Shown here: one piece after another, positions 11,188 to 24,487 of the stretch
Layout: the number at the start of each line of letters is the position of its first letter
Numbering within the stretch: the stretch's first letter is position 1
DNA from: Melieria omissa
Taxonomy: Eukaryota > Arthropoda > Insecta > Diptera > Ulidiidae
Reading direction: 5' to 3'
Assembly (NCBI GenBank): GCA_963971225.1
Contig: OZ020267.1
Location: forward strand, 9,203,574 to 9,267,573
Length of the DNA: 64,000 bases
The notes under the pieces: model-generated
The model's input: only the letters and a program-made list of their open reading frames with translations
Told to the model about the DNA's origin: nothing
Database searches by the model: none
Made by a program: the position numbers and the translations under genes

Positions 11188-14100
11188 CTAACAGATGCGC
11201 TCGTTAAAGCACGGATAACAGTAATCTTGACAACACGGATTCGGTTTTCCGCGCCGATCAATCATGCAGAGAGGAGGCGGCGTTATCTCCGAAAGACGTT
11301 TCAGCCTACAAAAGATAGAATATTAAAAATATCGATTAATGGGGTTTTCGATTGGATTACATTGGCGAGGAGCCGTGAGAAGCAAATCAGTATAAATCCT
11401 AAACCATTTCACGCCTGCAAGCAAGTAGTTGCAATCGAAAGGATAGAACAATATTTTCTATATGCAATTCTAAGATTTCGACTGTTGTTCAAGTTTTCAG
11501 ATTGAATTCCCGGCAGGTATTGAGAATGCAAAAATTCGCCAAAATAATATTTTTAAACTCAGATACGCCGCATAAATATAATCTTCGAAACGAATATGAA
11601 AACCTCGATAGGAATTTTTAAAAATTTTAAAATCTTTTCGTTGCGTAGCCATTTGCCTAATCTTTTTATCACTTCACACGCCTTTAAGTATATAGCTGAG
11701 TGCCTAGCAACTATAGTCTACGATATACAATCTAACGATCCAGTCAAGTGGTTTGAAGCTAAACGAAGCTACCAGGTAATGAGGTCAAATGCTTCCCCAC
11801 CGGCCTTAGTTGTCCGGCTCGTAATTGTAAAGAAGTGATTCGATATTGTTTTTCCTTGATCAAAAAGTGCAAAACTGACTCGCAAATCCATGTACATACA
11901 TATATCCATATATATAACATTTTAGCGTTTGTGAAAGTTCGGCTCTGCCCTATCCGCGACTCTGGATCGAACGTAACCCAGACGCAACTAGTCAATATGA
12001 ATCAAAGCGAATAGAATTTAGTGCTTAATTTTTTATTAGTTACAATTTCGTTGTTTAGTTTATTTTTCAATATTTAAATTTTTGGAATTTACATGCAATT
12101 TTGAACAATTTTCTACAAATTTTTCCGCTTTTTTTAAACGTTATCTGTTCGCTTTCTGATACCCGATGCGTATCGGGCACTATGCGAAGGCAATACTCGA
12201 AAACTACTCCGCGCTCTAGGCTTTTATTCTGATATTCTTCGGTTTACGACTAAACACAGAGGAGTTTAGTTAAATACGTTGTTATTCGACAAGCCGCTGA
12301 GGCAGTTACTTACCTCTCTAGTCTAATTAATGCATCGGGTCTTCCTTTATTTTTGCTGAGGTACGCCATCATATTGACTGTGCCGCCGCCAGGCTTTGGC
12401 TTCATCGGTTTGCCATCTGGTCCAATCATAACACCGCCAGGACCCATGACGCCACCGCGTCCCATACCGCCGCCCATTCCGCCGCCCATGCCACCGCCCA
12501 TGGCGCCACCTCTGCCGCCGCCCATGCCGCCACCCATGGCGCCGCCTCTGCCGCCGCCCATGCCACCGCCCATACCGCCGCCCATACTGCCGCCTCTGCC
12601 GCCACCCATGCCACCGCCCATACCGCCGCCTCTGCCGCCGCCCATACCGCCACCCATGCTACCGCCGATGGAGCCGCCTCTGCCGCCACCCATGCCGCCA
12701 CCCATGGCACCGCCTCTGCCACCTCCCATGCCGCCGCCCATACCACCGCCCATGGCACCACCTCTGCCGCCGCCCATTCCGCCGCCCATACCGCCGCCCA
12801 TAGCTGCACCTCGACCTCGGCCGCCACCGCCACCGGCAGCGCCAGGGCCTTTGAACATCGCATCACCATATCCGGGATCTAAATTAACTCCGCCGCCTTG
12901 TCCTGGTCTTCCTCGCCCGCCTCCTCGCCCGGCTCCGCGACCAGCGGCACCGCCTCGACCGGCGCCAGCGGCACCACCAGCACCACCACCACCACCACCA
13001 GCACCACCGGCTCCGCCTTGACCACCGCCCGCACCTCCCGCTCCACCCGCTCCGTCCGCACCACCAGCAGCATTCTGACCACGATTTCTATAACGTGGGA
13101 ACCCGTAATGCGCGCCCGTTGCGCAATTATATGGCTTCATGTATCTGCTGGGTGGCAGAGGGAAGAGAGGCTTTATGTTCCAGTCGGCTTCGTTATATTG
13201 CGTGCCGTGGTTCACCAAATTCGGTTTCTTGAGTCGATCGGGCTTGATAACGCCCGCCGGCGGCGTCACGCCAAAGTCAAATTCCACGTCCGACTCTGTG
13301 GTGTCGGACAGCACCAGCGACTCGTTGCAACACGGAATGCTGCGCTTGCGGCACTCTTTGTTCAACTGGTACTCCAGGCGTTTCTTGTCCAAGAAGCTAC
13401 GACAGAAGCACTCAACCACCGGCTTGTGGCACGTGCACTTGCTGAAGCCCATATCCTTGAGACAGCGCTTCAGCTTGCGCATCTCGGTGAGGAGTGGATT
13501 TTTGGTGATCTTGAACTGGATGGGTTTCATGTTGAGATAGGGATCGGCGCAGTGTTTCAACGACTCGGGATCCTTTAGCGGGCGTAGCGTTATGAAGTAC
13601 TCGTCGTTCTTTTTGCAAATGTGCAGTGTGGGCTTCTGCACCAGCTCCTCCTCCTCCTGCGCGCAGTCTCCCTTACCCTTGTCGCGATAAGCATACTGCG
13701 ACACGCGCAAAGTGTCGGCCGGAAAGTCGCGCAGAAAGTACCTCATCATCTCTTTAATGGGCTTGCGTATGGCGCCCGGCTTCCAGCCACGTCGTGTGCC
13801 ATTCGTATCGATGTTCCATAGCCAACCCATATTGCGCGGTACATTCTTTTTGCCGATGGCGAAGCCATTCACGCAATTCTTGTGCCCAATTAGGACGTTC
13901 GAGGGGGGACGTTCGTTGTTGTATGCATATCTGTGAATGATAAAATGCGCATTATGTATGTATTGCACAGAAACTCGTCAATATATGAATGTGTATATAT
14001 GGACATCCAAGAACTTATTTGGGTTTGCGACGTTGAATAGGGTTTTCCAACAAGAGGTGTTATTTTGAATCACCCGGTATTTCGGTAGCTGTCTAGAAAC

Positions 14101-17100
14101 TAGCGTAGAAATGGCGTAGAAACTACGCCATTACGCCGTGAAGCACCTTGTCGGACCGCAATACAGAAATTGGTGGAAAAATTCGAGCTGTTGGGACAAG
14201 TTAGTGATGTGAAGAATAAAACCCGTGCACGTCGCTCAAGAACAACTGAGAATATTGCTGCTGTAGCCCAAAGTGTTGAAGAAAACCCAGGTTTGTCGAT
14301 TCCTCGTCGTTCTTTGGAATTGGGCATTCCAAAAACGTAATTACACCGTATTTTGCATAAAGACTTGGGTCTTAAGGCTTATAAAGTTCAGTTAACACAA
14401 GAACTCAAGCCGACCGATCATCAACAACGTCGTGTCTTTGCTGATTGGGTCCTTGAAATGCATGAAAATGATCCAGAATTCCATCGAAAAATCATCTTGA
14501 CTGATGAGGCCCATTTCCACCTCAGTGGCTACGTCAACAAGCAAAATTGTCGCATCTGGGGCTCGGAGTTATTGTTGAGAAGCCTCTCCATCCTCAACGT
14601 GTGACTGTTTGGTGCGGTTTATGGTCCGGCGGGGTCATTGGACCTTAGTTTTTCGAAAATGAGGTTGGATCAACTGTTACGGTGAATGGATTCCGCTATC
14701 GAGAGATGATTAATTATTTTTATGGTCGGAGTTGGATGGTATTGATCTGGACAACGTTTACTTTCAACAAGACGGCGCTACGTGCCACACAAGCAACGAA
14801 ACCATTGCTCTTTTACGGGAAAAGTTTCCGGACCGTGTTATCTCTGGAAAAGGTGATCACAATTGGCCACCGAGATCTTGTGATTTAACACCTTGCGACT
14901 TTTTCCTTTGGGGCCACGTGAAAGATAAGGTGTACGCCAACAGCCCAGCGTCGATTCAAGACCTCGAAGATAGAATTCGTGAGGCTATCGAGGACATAGG
15001 GCAGCCACTTTGCGATTTGGTTATGGAAAATTTCATGAAAAGGATATGGTCCTGTAAGCGTGGTCGTGGTGGCCATTTGGCTTATGTTGTTTTTCTTTAT
15101 TAACGGCATACCTTCCTCTTTATTATGAAATAAACATCCGATCATTTATCTCAAAAATGGCATTTTTCTTTGAATACCAAAATAACACCTCTTGTTGGAA
15201 AACCCTGTACTTACCACTCAACTGACTACCTTGAAGAGTGGTGTTTCGGATTTCGAACAGAGCCTTGAAGGCTTTGGATTGGCATTGTTTGCTGAAAGCG
15301 TTATGTTATGTAAGTTGGCGGCACAGTGGACAACTCAGCCAGGCAAAGACGTCGGCCTGACAGCGGTTCTAAAGTGTATACATGTACACCTTTTATAAAT
15401 CTAAACTAATCCGCTTGGAAATCCCAGTCGCCATTGTCGATAAACCGAAAAAACCAAAATGCTTTGCTCCTTTGCGGCTTAAACCTAATTAAACTGCACC
15501 AGTGGCGGATTCAGAAGGGGGTTTGGGGGGTTAAAACAACCCCCCAAATATTAGAATCGACTTTAAAACTACATACAAATTAAGAGGCATTTTATGGATA
15601 TTAAAGAATTATTTTTTGAAACCCCCAAAAATATTTTTCCAAATCCGCCCCTAAACTGTACATATTATGTACATCTCCCATTGACAGATGACATCAATCA
15701 AATGGATAAAATAATTGCCATCTAACATTAATAATAATTAAAACATGTGTGTGTGTGTGTGTTCGTGGCATTAGAGATGAATCTTACTGTTTTTTGGAAC
15801 TATATTTAGCGTCCATATCAGACTTTCCGCAATCATCCGATTCGCAGCCGTCACCTCTACGTTGTCGTCGCTTTACTTTCTTCTTCTTCCTAGTTATACA
15901 GCATTGGTTCGGATCGGGCTTCTGCGGTTTCTTATGACGCGGCGTCACATCGGGCGGAAAGGTCTTGGACGGCATGCGCGATTTGTTTTTGCCGTGACCT
16001 TGCAGCTCCCTTTCACAGCGATCGTCCAGTTTGAAGGGCTTATTCGTAGTCTTTTTGATGTCGTACAAATCTCGAAGCTCGGAGAATACGCGCGCCAGAT
16101 ATGGCCGGCAGTCTTTGCTGCTTGTCTTGCACACGTTGAACAGATCGGACGACTGCGGATCGCACTTGCCGCAGTCGTCATCTTCGGCGGGAGGCGCGCG
16201 CGAATTGCTCTGGAAAATGTCCTCGCACAGCTTGCGAATGCGGCAGTGCGCGCAAGTTTTGCCGTTCGACTTACAGGTGCAACGGCACTCTTTACTCTCT
16301 TTTTGCTCGGGGCCCTCGTCCTTGCAGCAATCGGTGGCCGACGGTGCCCTCGCCGTTTCGCTGGACCGCTTCTCTAGATACTCCTGCAGCACCTGCTCGG
16401 CAGTGAGTTTCTCATTGTAAGGCTTCTCCTCCATAACCGGCATCGGCTTGTAGCCGCACTTGGGGCAACACGCGAGCTTCGGCAGCCACGAGATGTTCTC
16501 CTTGCAAACGGGACAATATCTGAAAGTGCTCGTCAGTGTGGGCGAACAGACAGAAGAGTGACGAAAATCATACCTGGGTGTTGCGATGTGGGACTGTTGT
16601 CCATTGGGCGGCGTGTGCGGGCAAATGTTGACCAGTTTCTCGCCGGCAAAGACGGGTCCGTCGTCGAAGTGCTGTGCCGCGCAACAGCAGCATGGAAATT
16701 TGCCATCTGCGGAGCTTTCTCGTGTGCTGCTCGACGAGAATTTCGACTCGTGCGGACACTCGCGGCAGTGTGTGGTGGCGCGGCATACCCGGGGCTCTTT
16801 GCCTACGGTAGCCATTGAATCGATGAGTTTTTGGTATTGTGTTGAGATTTTCTGTGCGATGTGAGAATTCGGTCAATTAGCTCAATTACGCAGTGCTGAG
16901 CGCTTGGCACCAACCTTCAGTTCGCAGCAATCGGATGTGGTGCAGGTGTTGAGGACATCCGGCGTTTGCACCAGACGTCCGTTCATGCAGCGGTAGCGCG
17001 ACAAATCCAAAGCCGTGGCATACTTGTCGTCCGCGGATGCTTGCGAGGCGGGCAAGAGACCGGTGCAATCGTCATCCTTCTGTGCCTCGCCGACCACAAA

Positions 17101-18402
17101 GAGTATGTCATGAGGATTGATGACTTTGTCCAAGTGCTGTCGTATGTCATCGGCGGTTTTCAGGCAGTCGTCGTCACTGTAAATACGTTTCCATGCAATT
17201 TAAGTAAATACGGTAAATACATGGAAATCATTAACCCTTTCGCTATTTTGTTGCCATATGGCAACATGCTACTTTGTGGACGTCTGAACCCTCTGTGGTT
17301 TCAAGAATACATTTTTTGTTGGTCCTTTGAATAGTTTGAAGTTTTAGGAAGAATACGAAATTAATAAACTGAATATTTAAGTTTAAGGAAGAGAAGTATA
17401 CACTTTTTTAATGGTATATCTTAACATAGTAAGGGAAGAATAAGTAGACGACTTTAGATAACTTTTTAGTTGGACGTCTTCTTTCCATTTAGATACTTTT
17501 ATTTTTTTTAATTTTGGCTGAAGTAACTGAAGATATATTCAAATTTTCGTTATGCGTAAAGGTTTTATGTTTATTACAGCAACAACGATGTGGTTGCTCT
17601 CATAGAAAAACACTAAAATATAGTGTCCAAGTATAAAAACTAAAAAGTTTCTTATCGAATGTTGCTAATATAACCAAATAGAAGCATAAAACGTAATATT
17701 AAAAATTTTAACTTTTCCCAGTAAAAACCTTTAGAGAAAGTGTTAAAGGCACACGGCATACAATTCACATTCAAAGACATTTTGAATTCATACTTCATTC
17801 AAATCTGGTTTGTACGGCAGTGTGGCTCTAGTTGACGCCCTCAGGCTCGTGTAATATTCTGTCTTCAGTCAAAGTATCTGTACCCCCGAATAGGCCCCCA
17901 CAACGACTAACAATTGTCCGGTTCTTACCCTATTTCCTGGCACTTGCACTGCAATCGCACAATTATCTCCACGATTCCGATTTTAACTTCTTCAGATATC
18001 AATTCGCACTCATCCACGTGCGTAATTTCGCCAACGGAATCGGTGATCTTCACCAGGACTACATTGGGCCACTCCATTGAGCCGGTGCCTGCAAGCCAAA
18101 TTTGTGGTTACCCAGCAAGAAAACGCACCAGCCTAGCAACACCTACCGATAGTTTCACCGTCGTACTTGACTCTCAGTCGGAGCGGGCAACTCTCTAAAC
18201 TCCTGCGCAGCTCTTGGGGATGCGCCTCGAACTCGTAGCTGCGGCCCGACCGGAAGTCGGCCACATTGATGCGACTCGAGGTGATGGAGAGCTCGACATT
18301 GTTAAAGTTGACGTCGACAGCCAGCAGATTGGGGTCCTCAAAAGCCCGAGTGGGCGTATCGATACGCACCACAATGATATCGAATATATAACCGCAGCCC
18401 AT
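11188..18402 (-). CDS. DUF4788/DUF4776-like cysteine- and glycine-rich protein, 7 exons
   Basis: The exons are 18402-18147, 18088-17929, 17176-16915, 16851-16574, 16519-15788, 13930-12314 and 11305-11188. Every junction is GT-AG and in phase, giving 1140 residues. Residues 1-138 resemble the fly DUF4788 N-terminal domain (RINVADF motif). The middle contains CPVCKENISW and CCPKCGYKP, zinc-binding-like knuckles typical of DUF4776, then a Cys-rich stretch with CRCTCKSNGKTC. Residues about 848-1075 are Gly-Met-Arg repeats. The last exon is Cys-rich (CCQDYCYPCF). No function is established for this family, and assignment is by resemblance only. The intron after exon 5 contains a rosa-type mariner, and the second intron contains a TTAA MITE. 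The 54-base fourth intron is a multiple of three and stop-free, so its retention would insert 18 residues. Confidence 0.8.
12430..13075 (-). repeat. Coding Gly-Met-Arg-rich repeat tract
   Basis: Inside exon 6 of the DUF4776-like gene. It consists of many copies of a 9-15 base unit encoding GGGMGGG and GGRGG blocks, preceded by Ala-Gly-Gly runs. Expansion or contraction in frame is likely, so tract length may vary between individuals. On the opposite strand it gives a long PPPMPPP open frame, which is only a shadow. Confidence 0.85.
14035..15208 (+). mobile_element. rosa-type (DD41D) mariner, defective
   Basis: The ends are inverted: GGGTTTTCCAACAAGAGGTG on the left and CACCTCTTGTTGGAAAACCC on the right. 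The plus-strand transposase remnants read LTDEAHFHLSGY (first Asp) and YFQQDGATCHTS (second Asp), then PRSCDLTPCDFFLWG. The last catalytic Asp is 41 residues after the second, the DD41D spacing of the rosa family first described from Ceratitis rosa. In-frame TAA and TAG stops, a frameshift after IWGSE, and a missing N-terminal segment make it inactive. It sits in the intron between exons 5 and 6 of the DUF4776-like gene, in the opposite orientation. Confidence 0.85.
15500..15659. mobile_element. hAT-like MITE, copy 1
   Basis: It begins CAGTGGCGGATTCAG and ends AATCCGCCCCTAAACTG, so the ends are imperfect inverted repeats of the CAG-GGCGGAT type seen in short hAT-derived elements. The body (TTAAAACTACAT, TATTAAAGAATTA) matches 25326-25496. 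It is inside the intron between exons 5 and 6 of the DUF4776-like gene. It is non-coding. Confidence 0.6.
17231..17746 (-). mobile_element. piggyBac-like MITE, subfamily A, copy 2
   Basis: It begins TTAACCCTTTCGCTATTTTG and ends with a drifted terminus, GAAAGTGTTAA. The body is the reverse complement of the copy at 7740. The insertion lies in the second intron of the DUF4776-like gene. It is non-coding. Confidence 0.8.
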
Positions 18403-19854
18403 TTCAGACTAGGAATGCAGTTGTGCAGACTGCTCAAGTTGTCCTCATTTAAACTATCAGAATTTGCGACGGCACTCAATATGGACGGCGGGCGTATGTG
18501 TCTGTTTCGTATGTCGTATGGGAAGATTTTTAAATTCCGACAAGGACAAGGATCCGCGAAAAGGTCACACAATTTTTATTAGATTTTTGAGTACGAATAC
18601 TAGCTTTCGGTGTATTCCTCAGATTTAGCACGTTTTATTAAATTTGCAAAAATAGAAAAGATACACAATTTTTCCTAATTTATAAAATTTTTAATATACG
18701 TAAAAAAAAGATGCAAATTTTTTAAACTTGACTGAAACGTTTTGAAATGAATTTAAACGATGTGATGGATGTTCGTCAAATTTTATCGAAATTTCAAAGT
18801 ACATATGTGGGTGTTTGTCTGCTGGCTGTGAGGTAGTGGTGGCATTAAAGGCGGCTCAATCGCTACCAGAAGCAGTGGCTGAACTGCAGAACGATAAGGC
18901 CTTCAGACGCGCTATCTCACTGAACAGCAACCGCCTGCAATATCTCTTGGCGTACATGACTCTTATCACGTTGTCACTATCAATTTTGCGAGTTGTTAAT
19001 TAAATTGACGATGTGTCGTTAACTAAAACGAGCACTGTGATCGGTGTTTTCAACTAACGTGAATTGCAACTAGAATTCCGATGCTAATGCCATCAATAAG
19101 CTTATTGAATCGACATTCATGCATATATAGATATATATATATATATATACGTAGTACAGGTGAAATGAGACGACAGCATCGTACCATTATTTTTGCAGAC
19201 GTGAATTTCTTCACTCAACAAAAATTCATTGCTCAAAATGATTAACAATTTGCACCAATACCACTGAATTGCGATGCAAATGCAAACATCTGAACGCCTT
19301 AATTTCGACTTTGCACTCTTTAATTTGTTCTTATCAATAATTGAAATCATAACACATCAACAACCGGCAACCGGCTTTGGAAAGAATACCAAATCTAATT
19401 TGGGGGCAATGTGTAGTCTAAATGATTTTATTAACATATGCTTTAAATTTAAATTAGAAACTTAAATTAACATCTGGCAATAATTTCGAGTATAAATATT
19501 ATTATGTCACAGGATGTTTTCATTTCAAAAGAAAAGAACCAACAAAAACTACAGCTCGATCCTATTTGTATGAAATTGGCTTTGCCGTTACTTTCTCCCG
19601 TTTAACGCAATGCAATGTAGATCTTTGCTCAAATATTTGGCTAAAACAATTATAAATATACAATCATGATATTCAATAAGAGAATAGTCGGTCCTGTTGT
19701 CAACATGATAAACAACAGAAGCAACCTTCAATGCAATTATTAACAACGCTTCCAAACGGATAACTCTTGGTCAAGCTTAATCGGCAGTTGAGGTTTTCCT
19801 TTCGATTTTCTGTGCCTTGGTGCAATTATTGCCAGTTTGTGTTCGTGTGCAGGT
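18403..19854. other. Intergenic between DUF4776-like gene and Tpi
   Basis: It contains the presumed promoter of the gene starting at 18402 and the 3' flank of Tpi. An AT microsatellite lies at about 19127-19149. No exon, RNA or transposon end is recognised. Confidence 0.45.
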
Positions 19855-21686
<1,832 letters not shown>

Positions 21687-21896
21687 TTAACCTATTCGCT
21701 GCCAAGCCTAAATTATATGAAGTCTTTCCCATTGCCATTGCCATTTTCATATTTATGTTTGTGGCCACAAAAAATTTGCTATTTCAAAAGCCTGCATGTT
21801 ATAAAATATTTAAAGTAGGACAAGTATATTCGTCTTGGCAATGCATGACACCCTGCCAAAGACGAGTATACTCGTCCTGGGCAGCGAATGGGTTAA
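21687..21896. mobile_element. piggyBac-like MITE, subfamily E (210 bp)
   Basis: The ends are TTAACCTATTCGCTGCC on the left and, read inward, TTAACCCATTCGCTGCCC on the right. Both keep TTAA. Near the right end lies a palindrome, GACGAGTATACTCGTC. The interior is unlike the other TTAA MITEs. It is non-coding. Confidence 0.75.
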
Positions 21897-22897
21897 CTTA
21901 AAGTGCGATGTGGCAGCGGCCAAAGAAGGCCGATTGCGATACCAATTTTTGTGACCAATACTAGCCAATGCCGTCGCTGATTCGTCGGTTGGACTCTAGG
22001 TTTGATATTTACTTTTTGTAAAGTGCCAAAATAATTAACCTAACCTGAAAGAGTTAATAAATGTACACAACGCGTTCAAAAGCATTGAGTTTTGAGCGAC
22101 ATAGAAAAGAGAGAACGAGAAAAGAACGAGCACCAGCAACGTGAGGATACTAAATTTTATTATTCTCGCAAAGGTTATAAGTCGGGTGGTATATATAATT
22201 CGTATATATGTCTTCTTATATATGTATATTTTTTAAATCGAAACACATTTATTCCGATTATATTGCAATCTTTGTTCTGGTGAAAAATTGACTTTGAAAT
22301 TGAAATTCAATTCTCGGAGTGCTATTCTTCGCTAGGTGGCGCTAAATGGAATTCCAGAACTTCTCAAACTGTTGACTGTGCTACTTATATAAACTGTTGC
22401 CATAATAAAAATTTCTTATAACAAAAACAAAAAACCATAAGTGAATGATAACTATTGCACGATGAGCGAAAGCAAATGAGTCCTGACATATTTTGCTGCG
22501 TTCTGCCAGGACAAAATCGTTAAATGTGGATAAATAAATACGTACAAAGTCTCTTTTAATTTAGCACTGAGCATGGAATGTAATTCGAAATGATGTTATT
22601 GTAATTGTGATAGGTTTTCTAGGTGATATAAAAACAACTAATAGGATTGACCATTGTCATACGATCACATTGCCGGATTGTGATTGGCCAATCGAGCAAA
22701 TCTAACAGTGTGGTTCATGGTCAAAACAGGAATCTATGGCCAACGATATTAAGTCTCTTTTAACCAACAAACAGAACTGGAAAATATAATAATAATCAGG
22801 ACAATCTGCCTGAGAGCCTGTAGCCCTGATTTAATACAAATTACTAGACTATAGTTTAATCACTGATTATGCTAAACGTTTTGTATCGTTCCCATGC
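21897..22897. other. Intergenic
   Basis: A stretch ending in AACCTAACCTGAAAG at about 22036-22050 resembles the CCTAA SINE tail, but no tRNA head is visible. Nothing else is supported. Confidence 0.35.
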
Positions 22898-23392
22898 TTA
22901 ACCCCATGCTACTTTGTGGACGTCTGAACCCTCTGTGGTTTCAAAAATACATTTTTTGTTGGTCCTTAGAATAGTTTGAAGTTTTAGGAAAAATACGAAA
23001 TTAATAAACTGAATATTAAAGTTTAAAGAAGAGAAGTATACACGTTTTTTTTAATAGTATATCATGACATAGTAAAGGAAGAAGAAGCAGAAAACGTTGG
23101 ATAACTTTTTTAATTTGACGTTTTCTTTCAATTTCGATATTTTGTTTTTTTAATTTTGGCTGAAGTAAATGAAGAAATATTGAAATTTTCATTATACGTA
23201 AAAAGTTTTATGTTTAAGTAATTATTACAGCCACAACGATGTGGTTGCTCTCATAGAAAAACACTCTAAAATACAGGGTCCAAGTATGAAAAATGTCTTA
23301 TGGAATGTTGCTAATATAACCACATAGAAGCCTAAAATGTAAAATTTTAAATTTTAACTTTCCCCAATAAAAATCTGTAGTGAAATGGTTAA
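22898..23392 (-). mobile_element. piggyBac-like MITE, subfamily A, copy 3
   Basis: It begins TTAACCCCATGCTACTTTG, having lost the first inner segment relative to the copy at 17231, and ends TAGTGAAATGGTTAA. The body is collinear with the copies at 17231 (same orientation) and 7740 (reverse). It is non-coding. Confidence 0.78.
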
Positions 23393-24487
23393 AGAAAAGT
23401 GGTGAAGTTGAAGCCATTCCCGACGAATTACTTAAACATTTGAATCAATCATCAAGTGTTCAAGCAACAACAAACACATATTCGACTACTGAATTATTTT
23501 CAACAAATAACCACAACACGTGTCTCGATATGAACACACTGTCTCCATATTGATGTAAAAACTTTTCATATGACCTTCGCAACTTAATACAGAAGCAGCG
23601 AAATGCTCGTCTGTGGCGCATGTGCGCTGGGCTCCAGCATGTCTCACGCATTGTCTTGAATTAATTCCCATAAAAATTATGAGGATTTTGTTGCAAAAAA
23701 AACGAGAAGAGCTCAACGGCTGCCAGTCGATTAGATTACAGAATGCAAGCAATTGTCGCCCGAACCGAGACAATGTAATGGCACAACTGTGGCCACTTTA
23801 CATACATAAATCACTCACAGTGCGGCTGAGCCACTGGCGTCGTGCTGGATGGCTGCTGCTTAAGCGAAAAACACACAGAATGAAAACTTGAACAGTGTAC
23901 TTAAGGCGAGTAGACGCGTTGTGGCCACAAAAGCCCCGGAAGGAGTGTTCGCTGCGGTGGTGGAGTCAAGTAACGCGCGGCCAGCAGCAGCTCGCTGCCG
24001 CTGTGCGTTCTGCACTTGAGTGCACTTTTCACATTGTAATCCGCCACCATTGGCGCGCAGTGTGCAAATTGCACCGCAGTTCTACAATTTCATATTTTTT
24101 TGCTGTGATAGCAGCTCATCGCTGTCGCGCACAAGTTCCTACGTTGTTGTTATTTTCGATTTGGTCGTTGTGCTTGCCGCTTTCATAACAAAAACAGTGA
24201 CAACGAGAATTAATTTGCGGCGCGGCATTGAATTTGGCGCGCAGTACGTCCGCGACGCTCTCTCGCTGAAGATGTGGCTGGGGAAAGATCGCCAATCGAA
24301 GCTCCATTTCCATACGCAAAAGACATTCAATCGTTGTTGCCGTTGGGAGCGCGGCGAGTGCAGTGCGGCAATTAATTTAATTAATCATTAGCTATAATTC
24401 GGTGGGCAGCGGGCGTATTTGAATTCGACTTGTTCGGCGGTTGTGAACGGCGCGCCGGCACATCGATCGGGGCGGCGCTACTCAGAG
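23393..24487. other. Upstream region of the SH2 gene
   Basis: Presumed promoter and 5' untranslated sequence of the plus-strand gene starting at about 24488. The segment 23900-24480 is GC-richer than its surroundings. Open frames here have no recognisable domain and no clear start context. Confidence 0.4.

Noticed and set aside
12353..13021. 222-residue open frame of PPPMPPP repeats on the plus strand
   Set aside because: It is the complement of the Gly-rich coding tract of the minus-strand gene. No start context, domain or splice support.
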